This document shows, in pieces, positions 1 to 6,231 of a stretch of DNA of 7,938 nucleotides (position 1 is the stretch's first letter; each line of letters opens with the position of its first letter). Position numbers and translations under genes: made by a program. Source of the DNA: an uncultured Erythrobacteraceae bacterium (GTDB lineage Bacteria > Pseudomonadota > Alphaproteobacteria > Sphingomonadales > Sphingomonadaceae). Under the pieces are notes generated by a model. The model was not told the DNA's origin. It ran no database searches and saw only the letters and a program-made list of their open reading frames with translations. The stretch covers positions 1 through 7,938 of the forward strand of contig CATMNW010000099.1 in NCBI GenBank assembly GCA_950071875.1, given 5' to 3'.

Positions 1-914
1 TCGACGAGATCGCTTTCGAGGCCCATCATCAGAACCTGGCACTCGGGATCGCCAAAGCGGGCATTGTACTCGATCAGCTGCGGACCATCCTTGGTCAGCA
101 TGAGACCGGCATAGAGAACACCCGAGTATGGCGTACCTTCGGCGGTCATCGTTCGCACGGTCGGCTCCACGATCTCCTTCATGACCTGTGCCTGCAATTC
201 GTCAGTCAGTACCGGTGCGGGAGAATATGCACCCATTCCGCCTGTGTTTGGTCCGCGATCCCCTTCGCCCACGCGCTTGTGGTCCTGGGCAGTGCCGATG
301 GGCACGATCGTCGTGCCGTCCGTAATTGCAAAGAAGCTCGCTTCTTCGCCCATCAGGAATTGCTCGATGACGACCTCGCTGCCCGCGCTCCCGAACTTGC
401 CGTCGAACATCTCGTTGAGCGCTTCCTGCGCTTCTTCATAGGTTTCGGCGATGACTACGCCCTTGCCTGCGGCCAACCCATCGGCCTTAAGCACGAACGG
501 CGGCTTGAAGCGCTTCAGGGCGCCCCATGCGGCCTCCAGAGACGTGCAGCGTTCGTAACGCGCTGTCGGGATGTTGGCGCGCTCGCAAAGTTCCTTTGTG
601 AAACCCTTGCTGCCTTCGAGCTGGGCGGCCTGTTTCGAAGGGCCGAATGTGTCGATACCGGAAGCGCGCAAGCTATCTGCCAGCCCGTCCACCAGCGGCG
701 CTTCGGGGCCGATGACCACCAGGCCGATATCGTTATTCCGCGCGAACGCGATGACGGCGTCGTGGTCTGCGGCATCAAGTGCCACGCATTCGGCATCCTG
801 TGCTATGCCCGGGTTGCCCGGCGCCGCCCACAGCTTGTCGCACAGCGGCGATTGCGCCAGTTTCCAGCCCAGAGCATGTTCGCGCCCACCCGAACCGAGC
901 AACAGGATATTCAT
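1..914 (-). CDS. purD: Phosphoribosylamine--glycine ligase (GAR synthetase), 3' end outside window
   Basis: This enzyme joins phosphoribosylamine and glycine with ATP to give glycinamide ribonucleotide, step two of cytosolic purine synthesis. The first 304 residues are present; the family is about 420-430 long, so roughly the last quarter lies beyond base 1. The start is secure because the protein opens with the family N-terminus MNILLLGSGGREHA. Further along are GPEAPLVDGL (residues 69-78), the ATP-grasp segment KADGLAAGKG (143-152), a GPNTGGMGAYSP block (221-232) and RFGDPECQ (286-293), which carries the acidic metal-binding side of the ATP-grasp fold. No frameshift or missing motif is visible. 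It is divergent from xseA and their ATG codons overlap, so its promoter and Shine-Dalgarno must lie within xseA coding sequence; GGTGGGA and GGAAG are the only purine-rich candidates just upstream. Confidence 0.97.
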   Translation of the reverse strand, partial: MNILLLGSGGREHALGWKLAQSPLCDKLWAAPGNPGIAQDAECVALDAADHDAVIAFARNNDIGLVVIGPEAPLVDGLADSLRASGIDTFGPSKQAAQLEGSKGFTKELCERANIPTARYERCTSLEAAWGALKRFKPPFVLKADGLAAGKGVVIAETYEEAQEALNEMFDGKFGSAGSEVVIEQFLMGEEASFFAITDGTTIVPIGTAQDHKRVGEGDRGPNTGGMGAYSPAPVLTDELQAQVMKEIVEPTVRTMTAEGTPYSGVLYAGLMLTKDGPQLIEYNARFGDPECQVLMMGLESDLV

Positions 915-2379
915 GGCTTCCGATTTCCCACCAGACAGAGACTATGCAGGCTTGGTAGCGAAGGGGCGTGCAGGCGACAACGCCGAGCCGCTGACGGTGA
1001 GCGAAATTTCACATGCTTTGAAACGCTCGGTAGAGGATCGTTTCGGGTTCGTACGCCTTCGCGGAGAATTGTCGGGCGTGAAGCGCGCGGCATCGGGCCA
1101 TATGTATTGCGCTCTGAAGGACGAAAAGGCCGTCCTCGACGGCGTGATGTGGCGTGGTTCGGCAGACCGGCTCTCGTTTCGGCCCGAAGATGGGCTGGAG
1201 GTGGTCGCCAGCGGAAAACTTACGACCTATCCCGGGCGCTCCAAATACCAGATCGTAATCGAGCGGATGGAGCTCGCGGGTGAAGGCGCGCTGCTGGCTT
1301 TGCTCGAAAAGACGCGCGCACGCCTGGAGGCGGAAGGTCTCTTCGCGCGCGAACGCAAGCGGCCGCTCCCGTTTCTGCCGCGCACAATTGGCGTTGTGAC
1401 ATCGCCAACGGGCGCGGTCATCCGTGACATCCTGCACAGACTTGCGGACCGGTTTCCGACCCGCGTGGTCGTATGGCCGGTGCTGGTGCAAGGACAGGGT
1501 GCAGCGGAACAGGTCGCTGGCGCAGTGCGCGGCTTCTCGGCTCTGCCGGAAGGTCACGAGGACCGGCCGGACCTAGTCATCGTCGCGCGCGGTGGCGGCT
1601 CGATCGAGGACTTGTGGAGCTTCAACGAGGAAGCTGTCGTCCGCGCCATCGCCGAATGTTCGATCCCCACCATCAGCGCCGTCGGGCACGAGACGGACAC
1701 GACCTTGGCCGATTACGCCGCAGACCGCCGCGCGCCTACGCCCACGGCCGCCGCAGAGATCGCTGTGCCGGTGCGTGCCGAGCTCGCAGCAACTCTGGCC
1801 GATTTCGAAGCGCGCAAGAAGCGCGCGATCCTGCGACCCGTCCAACTGGGCCGCGAGCGATTGCAGGCGCGCGTCGAGCGCCTTCCAAAGAGGGAGGCGC
1901 TTCTCGAGCCGCAGGTCCAGAAGCTGGACGACCTGGCCGAACGCTTGCGACGCGGCCTCGGCGATCGTGCGGCGCACGGTCGGGAAAGGCTGGGCGCCTT
2001 GCGCTTGTCCCCTGCCCTGCTCTCGGCTGGCCTGAGAGAAGCGCGCGGTAAGGTCGATGCTATCAGGCTGGCTCCGTCTCTGATCACCAGGGGATTGGCC
2101 GACCGCCGCGAGCGACTGGCATCATTGCAGCGGGTGATGAATTCACTCGATCCCGACGCGGTTCTCCAGCGGGGATATGCACGAATTGTCGACAGGGATG
2201 GCCATACGATCACCGACCGGCACGCAGCCGCAACCAAGCCAGCACTTACCCTCAAGTTTCGTGATGGCGATCTCGACGTGACGACTGGGGGGGCGCAGGC
2301 CATCCACCCAGCTCCTCCACCGCGTCGCAGGACGCGTCCGAAAGGAACCGAGCCTGCACAGGATGATTTGTTCGGATGA
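913..2379 (+). CDS. xseA: Exodeoxyribonuclease VII large subunit
   Basis: This is the catalytic subunit of exonuclease VII, which with XseB degrades single-stranded DNA to oligonucleotides in repair. The 488 residues have the family layout. An OB-fold nucleic-acid-binding domain spans about 27-120 (PLTVSEISHALK; GELSG...SGHMYCALKD). The catalytic domain spans about 125-290, with VTSPTGAVIRDI (162-173), RGGGSIEDLWSFNEE (226-240) and AVGHETDTTLADYAADRRAP (256-275). A long arginine-rich helical region (290-410) contains a 21-residue repeat, followed by the conserved DPDAVLQRGYARI block (413-425) and a basic proline-rich tail ending QDDLFG. The frame is open back to 571, but similarity begins only after 913. 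ATG 913 has AGGA at 904-907 with a 5-base spacer, so this start is chosen. It heads a likely operon with the DUF2093 and M23 genes. XseB is not in the window. Confidence 0.96.
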   Translation: MASDFPPDRDYAGLVAKGRAGDNAEPLTVSEISHALKRSVEDRFGFVRLRGELSGVKRAASGHMYCALKDEKAVLDGVMWRGSADRLSFRPEDGLEVVASGKLTTYPGRSKYQIVIERMELAGEGALLALLEKTRARLEAEGLFARERKRPLPFLPRTIGVVTSPTGAVIRDILHRLADRFPTRVVVWPVLVQGQGAAEQVAGAVRGFSALPEGHEDRPDLVIVARGGGSIEDLWSFNEEAVVRAIAECSIPTISAVGHETDTTLADYAADRRAPTPTAAAEIAVPVRAELAATLADFEARKKRAILRPVQLGRERLQARVERLPKREALLEPQVQKLDDLAERLRRGLGDRAAHGRERLGALRLSPALLSAGLREARGKVDAIRLAPSLITRGLADRRERLASLQRVMNSLDPDAVLQRGYARIVDRDGHTITDRHAAATKPALTLKFRDGDLDVTTGGAQAIHPAPPPRRRTRPKGTEPAQDDLFG

Positions 2380-2403
2380 GGCACAACTGCTAGGGATGCG
2401 GCC

Positions 2404-2613
2404 ATGTTGATGAACAAGAATTCCGGTCCCGCCAATGGCGAGGCCAAGCTGCAATACGGCCCGTCGGGCTTCCGCGTTTTGCGTGCCGGTCAGCATGTCT
2501 TTTGCGCGATGAGCGGGGTGCCGATCCCGCTCGATGAGCTACGCTACTGGTCGGTGGAGCATCAGGAGCCTTACGCCAGCGCGCAACTTGCGACGGAACG
2601 CCTCGCTCCGTGA
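2404..2613 (+). CDS. DUF2093 domain protein, small, function unknown
   Basis: A 69-residue protein recognised by the DUF2093 core: a hydrophobic lead-in LRAGQHVFCAMSG (26-38) followed by PIPLDELRYWSVEHQEPYAS (40-59). It has one cysteine (C34), no signal peptide and no membrane segment, so it is probably cytosolic. The spacing of C34 and the compact acidic-aromatic core suggest a small folded domain, but no catalytic motif is apparent. ATG 2404 has an AGGG at 2392-2395 eight bases upstream; ATG 2410 is an in-frame alternative that would drop two residues. It begins 24 bases after the xseA stop, and its own stop overlaps the GTG start of the M23 gene (GTGA, 2610-2613), so it sits in the middle of an apparent operon. 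From memory, this family often neighbours xseA in alphaproteobacteria, but its role is not established. Confidence 0.85.
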   Translation: MLMNKNSGPANGEAKLQYGPSGFRVLRAGQHVFCAMSGVPIPLDELRYWSVEHQEPYASAQLATERLAP

Positions 2614-3533
2614 TAACGGCAAGAATTGCGCCGCTCTTTTGCTTTTTCGCCGCTGCGTGCATGGGGCCGCCTGTCGATGAACCGCCTGTGCGCGCTTCGG
2701 TAAATGGCCCATCCCAACCGGCGACCTCTGCCACCTCCACATCCGAAGTGATGTCTCCCGAACCTGCGCCACCTCCCGGGCCTGCCACGTTGGAGGGCGA
2801 GTTCGAGCAAGGCGGCTACATCCGTGGACAAGCAGCCCCTAGCGTTGTTTCAGCAACGACAGACGGAACGCCTGTGGAGCTGGATGTCCGGGACAGGACC
2901 TTCTTCATCGGGCTGGACCGGGATGCCGGGACATCCGCAGAGCTCGTTTTCACCGCAGGTGACGGGCAAACGCTGACCCAGCAGATCAGGATCCAGCCGC
3001 GCGACTGGCAGATAGAACGTGTCAATGTTCCCCTTCGCCCACGTGCGAACGCCGAAGATTGGTGGAAGATGCGCGAGCCCGAATGGCTGGCCATCCGTGA
3101 CGCACGAGCAAAGGACACGGATGCGCAAGGCTGGAAGCAGGACTTCATCTGGCCCGTCACGGGCCGCATCTCTGGCCGCTTCGGCAGACAGCGCATCTAC
3201 CAGGGTGAACCCGGCAGCTATCATTCGGGTATCGATATAGCGCCCGGCAATGGCGTGCCTTTTGTTGCCCCGGCCGATGGGGTCGTCGTGCTTGCCCGCA
3301 CCGGGTTCAGCCTCGAGGGCGGGATCATCATTGTGGACCACGGTGCGGGGCTGAACAGTGCCTTCATACACCTCTCGAGCCTCGCTGTGGCGGAAGGCGA
3401 TAGCGTCAGGCAGGGAGATACGCTGGGGAATATCGGTGCATCCGGACGCGCAACCGGCCCGCACCTTCACTGGAGCCTGATGTGGCGCGAATCGCGGCTC
3501 GACCCGTTATTGCTGACAGGGCCGATGCCCTGA
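2610..3533 (+). CDS. M23/LytM-family metallopeptidase, probable lipoprotein
   Basis: A probable envelope peptidase of 307 residues that would cleave peptidoglycan cross-bridges or stem peptides. The N-terminus has a basic residue, a hydrophobic stretch (6-16) and FFAAAC, a plausible though imperfect lipobox that would lipidate C17. A proline- and serine-rich linker (18-60) and an uncharacterised beta-type region (62-140) follow. The M23 domain occupies about 180-300. It retains the zinc ligands H205 and D209 (HSGID) and H287 (HLH), plus the two other active-site histidines known from LytM, here H254 (FIHL) and H285 (GPHLHW). All key residues are present, so it should be active rather than a degenerate amidase activator. 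The GTG start overlaps the DUF2093 stop by four bases and has no good Shine-Dalgarno, suggesting translational coupling. Confidence 0.9.
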   Translation: MITARIAPLFCFFAAACMGPPVDEPPVRASVNGPSQPATSATSTSEVMSPEPAPPPGPATLEGEFEQGGYIRGQAAPSVVSATTDGTPVELDVRDRTFFIGLDRDAGTSAELVFTAGDGQTLTQQIRIQPRDWQIERVNVPLRPRANAEDWWKMREPEWLAIRDARAKDTDAQGWKQDFIWPVTGRISGRFGRQRIYQGEPGSYHSGIDIAPGNGVPFVAPADGVVVLARTGFSLEGGIIIVDHGAGLNSAFIHLSSLAVAEGDSVRQGDTLGNIGASGRATGPHLHWSLMWRESRLDPLLLTGPMP

Positions 3534-3577
3534 CCAGATGACCGCGGGCCAAGCCAGCCCGAAAGAGCACCCCTTCA

Positions 3578-4576
3578 ATGCGTCCCAAGCGTCTCCTCCT
3601 CGCCATATTTCTTGCTGCCGCCATTGCTCCTGCAACATGGCTGCGTTCGCCAGAGCCTGCGCGCAGCCACAACCTGCTGGTGCCCCTTCAAAAGTTGGCT
3701 ACGCCGGTTTCGACAGTTGGCCAGTTCCAATTGGTAGCCGCCTGGCAGCTCGACAGCGAACACGAGCACTTCGGGGGATTTTCCGCCTTGATAGCGATGC
3801 CCGACGGGCGCTTCGTGGCCGGAACCGATGGCGGCCGCAAACTGGTGTTCGAACGGCCCGACAAGGGAAAGAGCATGGGTGTGCTCAGCCGCCTCGGGTC
3901 GATCAAGTCGCAGAACAAGTTCTCGCTCGATCTCGAATCGCTAACCATCGATCCGGCAACGGGAACGGTGTGGGGCGGTTATGAGATGACGAATACGCTG
4001 GTGCGGTTCTCTGCCGATCTCCTGCCGGACGAGGAGGTGCGGCCCGAGGAGATGAGCGAGTGGGGCAGCAATTCGGGACCGGAGGCTTTTACCCGCCTCG
4101 CCGACGGTCGTTTCCTCGCGATCGAGGAGCGGGCGGACGCGCTGGGCGGCGGACTGCACCGCGCCATCCTGTTCGACGGCGATCCCGTTGAAGGTAGCGA
4201 TGCCCGTGCCCTGGTGTTCGAGGGCCTGTCGAAGTATCGCCCCGTCGATATGGCACCGATTGGAGGGGGCCGCGCGCTGGTCCTGCTGCGCGACTTTTCT
4301 CTCGGTCTGCCACCCCGTTTCGAGACGGCATTGGCGCTTATCGATGTCGACGAAGTGACCAACGAGAATCGTCTTCCGGCGCAAGTCATCGCCGAATTCG
4401 GTGACCGCATTCCGCAGGATAACTACGAAGGAATGGCCATCACCCGGGACGCCGATGGCCAGCACATCTGGCTGATTTCCGATGACAATTTCATGCAGTT
4501 CCAGCGCACGTTGCTGCTCAAACTACGCTGGCTGCCACGCGAAAAGGCGCGCGGGCAAACCCCGCACGCCCACTAG
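3578..4576 (+). CDS. Exported phytase-like / 'esterase-like activity of phytase' family protein
   Basis: A 332-residue protein of the phytase-like family (PF13449 type). A signal peptide or signal anchor is evident at 1-20 (basic MRPKR, then LLLAIFLAAAIAPA), so it should be exported to the periplasm. The rest shows repeated blade-like segments typical of a beta-propeller: GFSALIAMPDGRFVAGTD (67-84), DLESLTIDPATGTVWGGY (118-135), GPEAFTRLADGRFLAIEE (167-184), RPVDMAPIGGGRALVLLRD (221-239) and DNYEGMAITRDADGQHIWLI (281-300). It then ends in the family-typical SDDNFMQFQRTLLLKLRW. Acidic residues at matching places (E120, E169, D224, E284) may bind metal. The substrate is unknown; despite the name, true phytase activity should not be assumed. 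It starts 44 bases after the M23 gene and may be cotranscribed. A weak GAAAGAG lies 10 bases upstream of ATG 3578. Its last codons contain the rpmB terminator of the other strand. Confidence 0.86.
   Translation: MRPKRLLLAIFLAAAIAPATWLRSPEPARSHNLLVPLQKLATPVSTVGQFQLVAAWQLDSEHEHFGGFSALIAMPDGRFVAGTDGGRKLVFERPDKGKSMGVLSRLGSIKSQNKFSLDLESLTIDPATGTVWGGYEMTNTLVRFSADLLPDEEVRPEEMSEWGSNSGPEAFTRLADGRFLAIEERADALGGGLHRAILFDGDPVEGSDARALVFEGLSKYRPVDMAPIGGGRALVLLRDFSLGLPPRFETALALIDVDEVTNENRLPAQVIAEFGDRIPQDNYEGMAITRDADGQHIWLISDDNFMQFQRTLLLKLRWLPREKARGQTPHAH
4542..4570 (-). terminator. Rho-independent terminator of rpmB
   Basis: Read on the minus strand, GGCGTGCGGG (4570-4561) and CCCGCGCGCC (4555-4546) form a 10-base-pair stem. 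Nine pairs are Watson-Crick and one is G-U. The loop is GTTTG, and TTTT follows directly at 4545-4542. The hairpin begins 45 bases past the rpmB stop. On the plus strand the G-U pair becomes a C-A mismatch and no T-run follows, so it should act in one direction only. The whole element lies inside the last eleven or so codons of the convergent phytase-like gene. The T-tract is short, so efficiency may be moderate. Confidence 0.75.
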
Positions 4577-4615
4577 AGATTCGATTGCCGTTGCGCAAAA
4601 AGCGCCGCGCGTAGC

Positions 4616-4903
4616 TTACGAAGCTGCGGCAGCCTTCTTAAGTTCGCGCTTCACCTTGAGCGCGTTGGCCGACAGCTTGCTGTCACTGGTCTTCAGCAGC
4701 CAGTTATCGAGCCCGCCGTTGTGTTCGACCGAACGCAGACCCTGGGTCGAAACGCGGAACTTGAAGCTGCGGTCCAGCTTTTCGCTCATCAGCGTGACGT
4801 TCTGCAGGTTCGGCAGGAAGACGCGCTTGGTCTTGTTGTTGGCGTGGCTCACATTGTTGCCGACCTGGCGGCCTTTGCCGGTGAGTTCGCAAATACGCGA
4901 CAT
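4616..4903 (-). CDS. rpmB: 50S ribosomal protein L28
   Basis: L28, a structural protein of the large ribosomal subunit. The 95 residues begin MSRICELTGKGRQVGNNVSH, the hallmark N-terminus, and continue with NNKTKRVFLPNLQNV (22-36), SFKFRVSTQGLRSVEHNGG (46-64) and a lysine- and alanine-rich tail. The length suits the longer alphaproteobacterial form; E. coli L28 is 78. There are no paired CXXC motifs, so this is a zinc-independent version. The frame stays open upstream to 5224, but conservation starts at ATG 4903, which has GAAGAGA six bases upstream (4910-4916). The gene stands alone, without rpmG beside it. It has its own promoter (4988-5016), a leader of about 80 bases and a terminator just downstream, so it appears monocistronic. 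Confidence 0.97.
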   Translation of the reverse strand: MSRICELTGKGRQVGNNVSHANNKTKRVFLPNLQNVTLMSEKLDRSFKFRVSTQGLRSVEHNGGLDNWLLKTSDSKLSANALKVKRELKKAAAAS

Positions 4904-5059
4904 GATAAGTCTCTTCGTTCGAATGGGCGGGCGCGTTCCCCTGTCCGCAAAAGCGGGCGCGGGGTTCATTATTCCCGGAAAGCGGCGCGCATAGCGGCGA
5001 GGGTGCGAATCGTCAAGCACGTTGCGCCCCCGACGGGTGCGGGCTAGCGAGGCGGCGAT
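4904..5059. other. Intergenic region between divergent rpmB and tadA
   Basis: This 156-base gap holds the rpmB promoter and its leader. Within the leader, an imperfect stem can form on the minus strand. Its outer arm pairs CCCC (4964-4961) with GGGG (4941-4938). Its inner arm pairs CCGC (4956-4953) with GCGG (4948-4945) around a TTTT loop. It has no T-run after it, so it is not a terminator. The tadA side shows only the GAGG ribosome-binding site. Confidence 0.45.
4988..5016 (-). promoter_or_regulatory. Sigma-70-type promoter of rpmB
   Basis: On the minus strand TTGACG (5016-5011) is separated by exactly 17 bases from TATGCG (4993-4988). These match five of six bases of the -35 consensus and the TAT core of the -10. 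Transcription should start near 4981, leaving a leader of about 78 bases before ATG 4903. It is the best promoter-like sequence I found in the window, as expected for a ribosomal protein gene. It lies in the 156-base gap between divergent rpmB and tadA. I found no equally good promoter facing tadA. Confidence 0.7.
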
Positions 5060-5515
5060 ATGGCCTCCTGGACCCTCCCGCAGCCCATGCAGCGCGCGCT
5101 CGAACTGGCCGAGAAGTCGGCGGCAGCGGGCGAAGTGCCCGTGGGCGCGGTGGTAACGCGCGGCGGCGAGGTGATTGCCGAGGCGCACAACGCCCCGCGC
5201 AAAACGCATGATCCCACCGCCCACGCCGAAATCCTCGCGATTCGCCGCGCGGCCGAGGCGCTGGGCGACGAACGCCTGACGGGTTGCGAATTATGGGTCA
5301 CGCTGGAGCCGTGCGCCATGTGCGCTGGAGCCATTGTGCATGCGCGGATCGCGAAGCTCTATTATGCGGCGAGCGACCCCAAGGGTGGAGCGGTAGAACA
5401 TGGCGCGCGGGTATTCGAACAACCGCAATGCCTTCACCGGCCCGAGGTTTATTCGGGGATGGGCGAGGCGCGCGCGGCAGATGTTTTGCGCGAATTCTTC
5501 CAAGAGCGGCGCTAA
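5060..5515 (+). CDS. tadA: tRNA-specific adenosine-34 deaminase
   Basis: TadA converts A34 to inosine in the anticodon of tRNA-Arg(ACG), letting one tRNA read several arginine codons. The 151-residue protein carries the full zinc-dependent cytidine-deaminase-fold signature: HAE at 55-57 (H55 zinc ligand, E57 proton shuttle) and PCAMC at 84-88 (C85 and C88 zinc ligands). It also has the EVPVGAVV segment (25-32), HNAPRKTHDPTAHAEI around the active site (43-58) and the YYAASDPKGGA stretch (101-111) typical of tRNA deaminases rather than free-base deaminases. ATG 5060 has GAGG at 5049-5052 with a 7-base spacer. It is divergent from rpmB and convergent with the RNase T2 gene, with overlapping stop codons at 5512-5515. 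Confidence 0.95.
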   Translation: MASWTLPQPMQRALELAEKSAAAGEVPVGAVVTRGGEVIAEAHNAPRKTHDPTAHAEILAIRRAAEALGDERLTGCELWVTLEPCAMCAGAIVHARIAKLYYAASDPKGGAVEHGARVFEQPQCLHRPEVYSGMGEARAADVLREFFQERR

Positions 5516-6231
5516 AGACCCCGCCAGATCTTTGCCGCAGCCTCGTCTCGTGCCCCGAAACGGGCCTTGTCACATGCCAGCGGCATAAAGCGTTTATCGT
5601 AGCATAGGCGCAGTTCTTCCAACCAACCGCGCGAGTTCAGCTTCACTCCGACCGCCTCGGCGAACCAGCCCCGGTTCGCGTCGACGAAGCGGGTGCGGAT
5701 TGTGCCTGCGGTGAGGTTATCCTCCCGGCTCACGCGGTCGTAGTCGGGGATGCGCAGGCCCTGCCACAGGATGCGCGTGACCTTGAAATAGGTGGCCGGG
5801 CGCCTGGTCATGCAGGCACCGTGTTTCGCCCATTGGCGCGCGATAAGGCTGGCCGAGGGTGAGATGCACATGTTGGGGGCAATCTCGCGCGATAGCGGGC
5901 TGCGCTGCGCAGGACACCATTGCGGCCAGCTGCGTCCACTCGCAGGCCAGAGCCCGTGCACCACCAGGCCGAACATGCCCGCTTGACCGCTACACTGGCG
6001 CGCATGCCGGCGCTCGCCCTGGCGGTGATTACAGAATTCGGGACTCCAGCTGAGCGCCAACGTGTATCCGGTAACCGGCATTACCCGGGTTGGTCCGTCG
6101 GCGCGGACTGACGGGACCTTCACGTTACGCGGCGCGGCGCATTGATAGTGCTGTGCAGCAAGTGGCGATGCCAGCGCCAGCAGGCTCCCGGCAAGCAGGG
6201 CGGCGATGCCTCTATAAAACGACACTGTCAC
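5512..6231 (-). CDS. Secreted RNase T2-family ribonuclease, atypical active-site motif
   Basis: A probable periplasmic or secreted RNA-degrading enzyme of the T2 family, 239 residues from GTG 6231. A signal peptide is evident (hydrophobic 8-25, ending ASPLAA before Q27). The first T2 motif is intact: VHGLWP (91-96) with catalytic H92, after the expected LALSWSPEFC (58-67). The second reads RQWAKHGAC (132-140): K136 and H137 are kept, but the usual His-Glu before Trp is Arg-Gln. Eight cysteines after the signal peptide (31, 67, 80, 106, 122, 140, 210, 220) could form four disulfides, supporting export. The start is uncertain. GTG 6231 has a distant AGG 10 bases upstream, GTG 6225 is close by, and ATG 6261 would lengthen the basic n-region. 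It overlaps the upstream membrane-protein gene by 20 bases and the tadA stop by 4. Confidence 0.85.
   Translation of the reverse strand: MTVSFYRGIAALLAGSLLALASPLAAQHYQCAAPRNVKVPSVRADGPTRVMPVTGYTLALSWSPEFCNHRQGERRHARQCSGQAGMFGLVVHGLWPASGRSWPQWCPAQRSPLSREIAPNMCISPSASLIARQWAKHGACMTRRPATYFKVTRILWQGLRIPDYDRVSREDNLTAGTIRTRFVDANRGWFAEAVGVKLNSRGWLEELRLCYDKRFMPLACDKARFGARDEAAAKIWRGL

Noticed and set aside
571..912. Upstream extension of xseA to an earlier ATG
   Set aside because: The added 114 residues would lie entirely within purD on the other strand and show no XseA similarity; ATG 913 has its own AGGA.
279..1283. 334-codon plus-strand frame opposite purD and running into xseA
   Set aside because: It is rich in R, A and G without domain signals, while purD (minus) and xseA (plus, different frame) explain the DNA fully.
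1713..2447. 244-codon minus-strand frame opposite xseA
   Set aside because: Serine- and arginine-rich shadow of a clear XseA coding region; no ribosome-binding site or family likeness.
3517..3532. Six-base-pair hairpin CAGGGC/GCCCTG over the M23 stop codon, considered as a terminator
   Set aside because: It has a tetraloop but no T-tract on either side; the phytase-like gene follows within 50 bases, so readthrough is more likely.
4904..5224. Upstream extension of rpmB
   Set aside because: It would cross the rpmB promoter and enter tadA; L28 conservation starts at the ATG at 4903.
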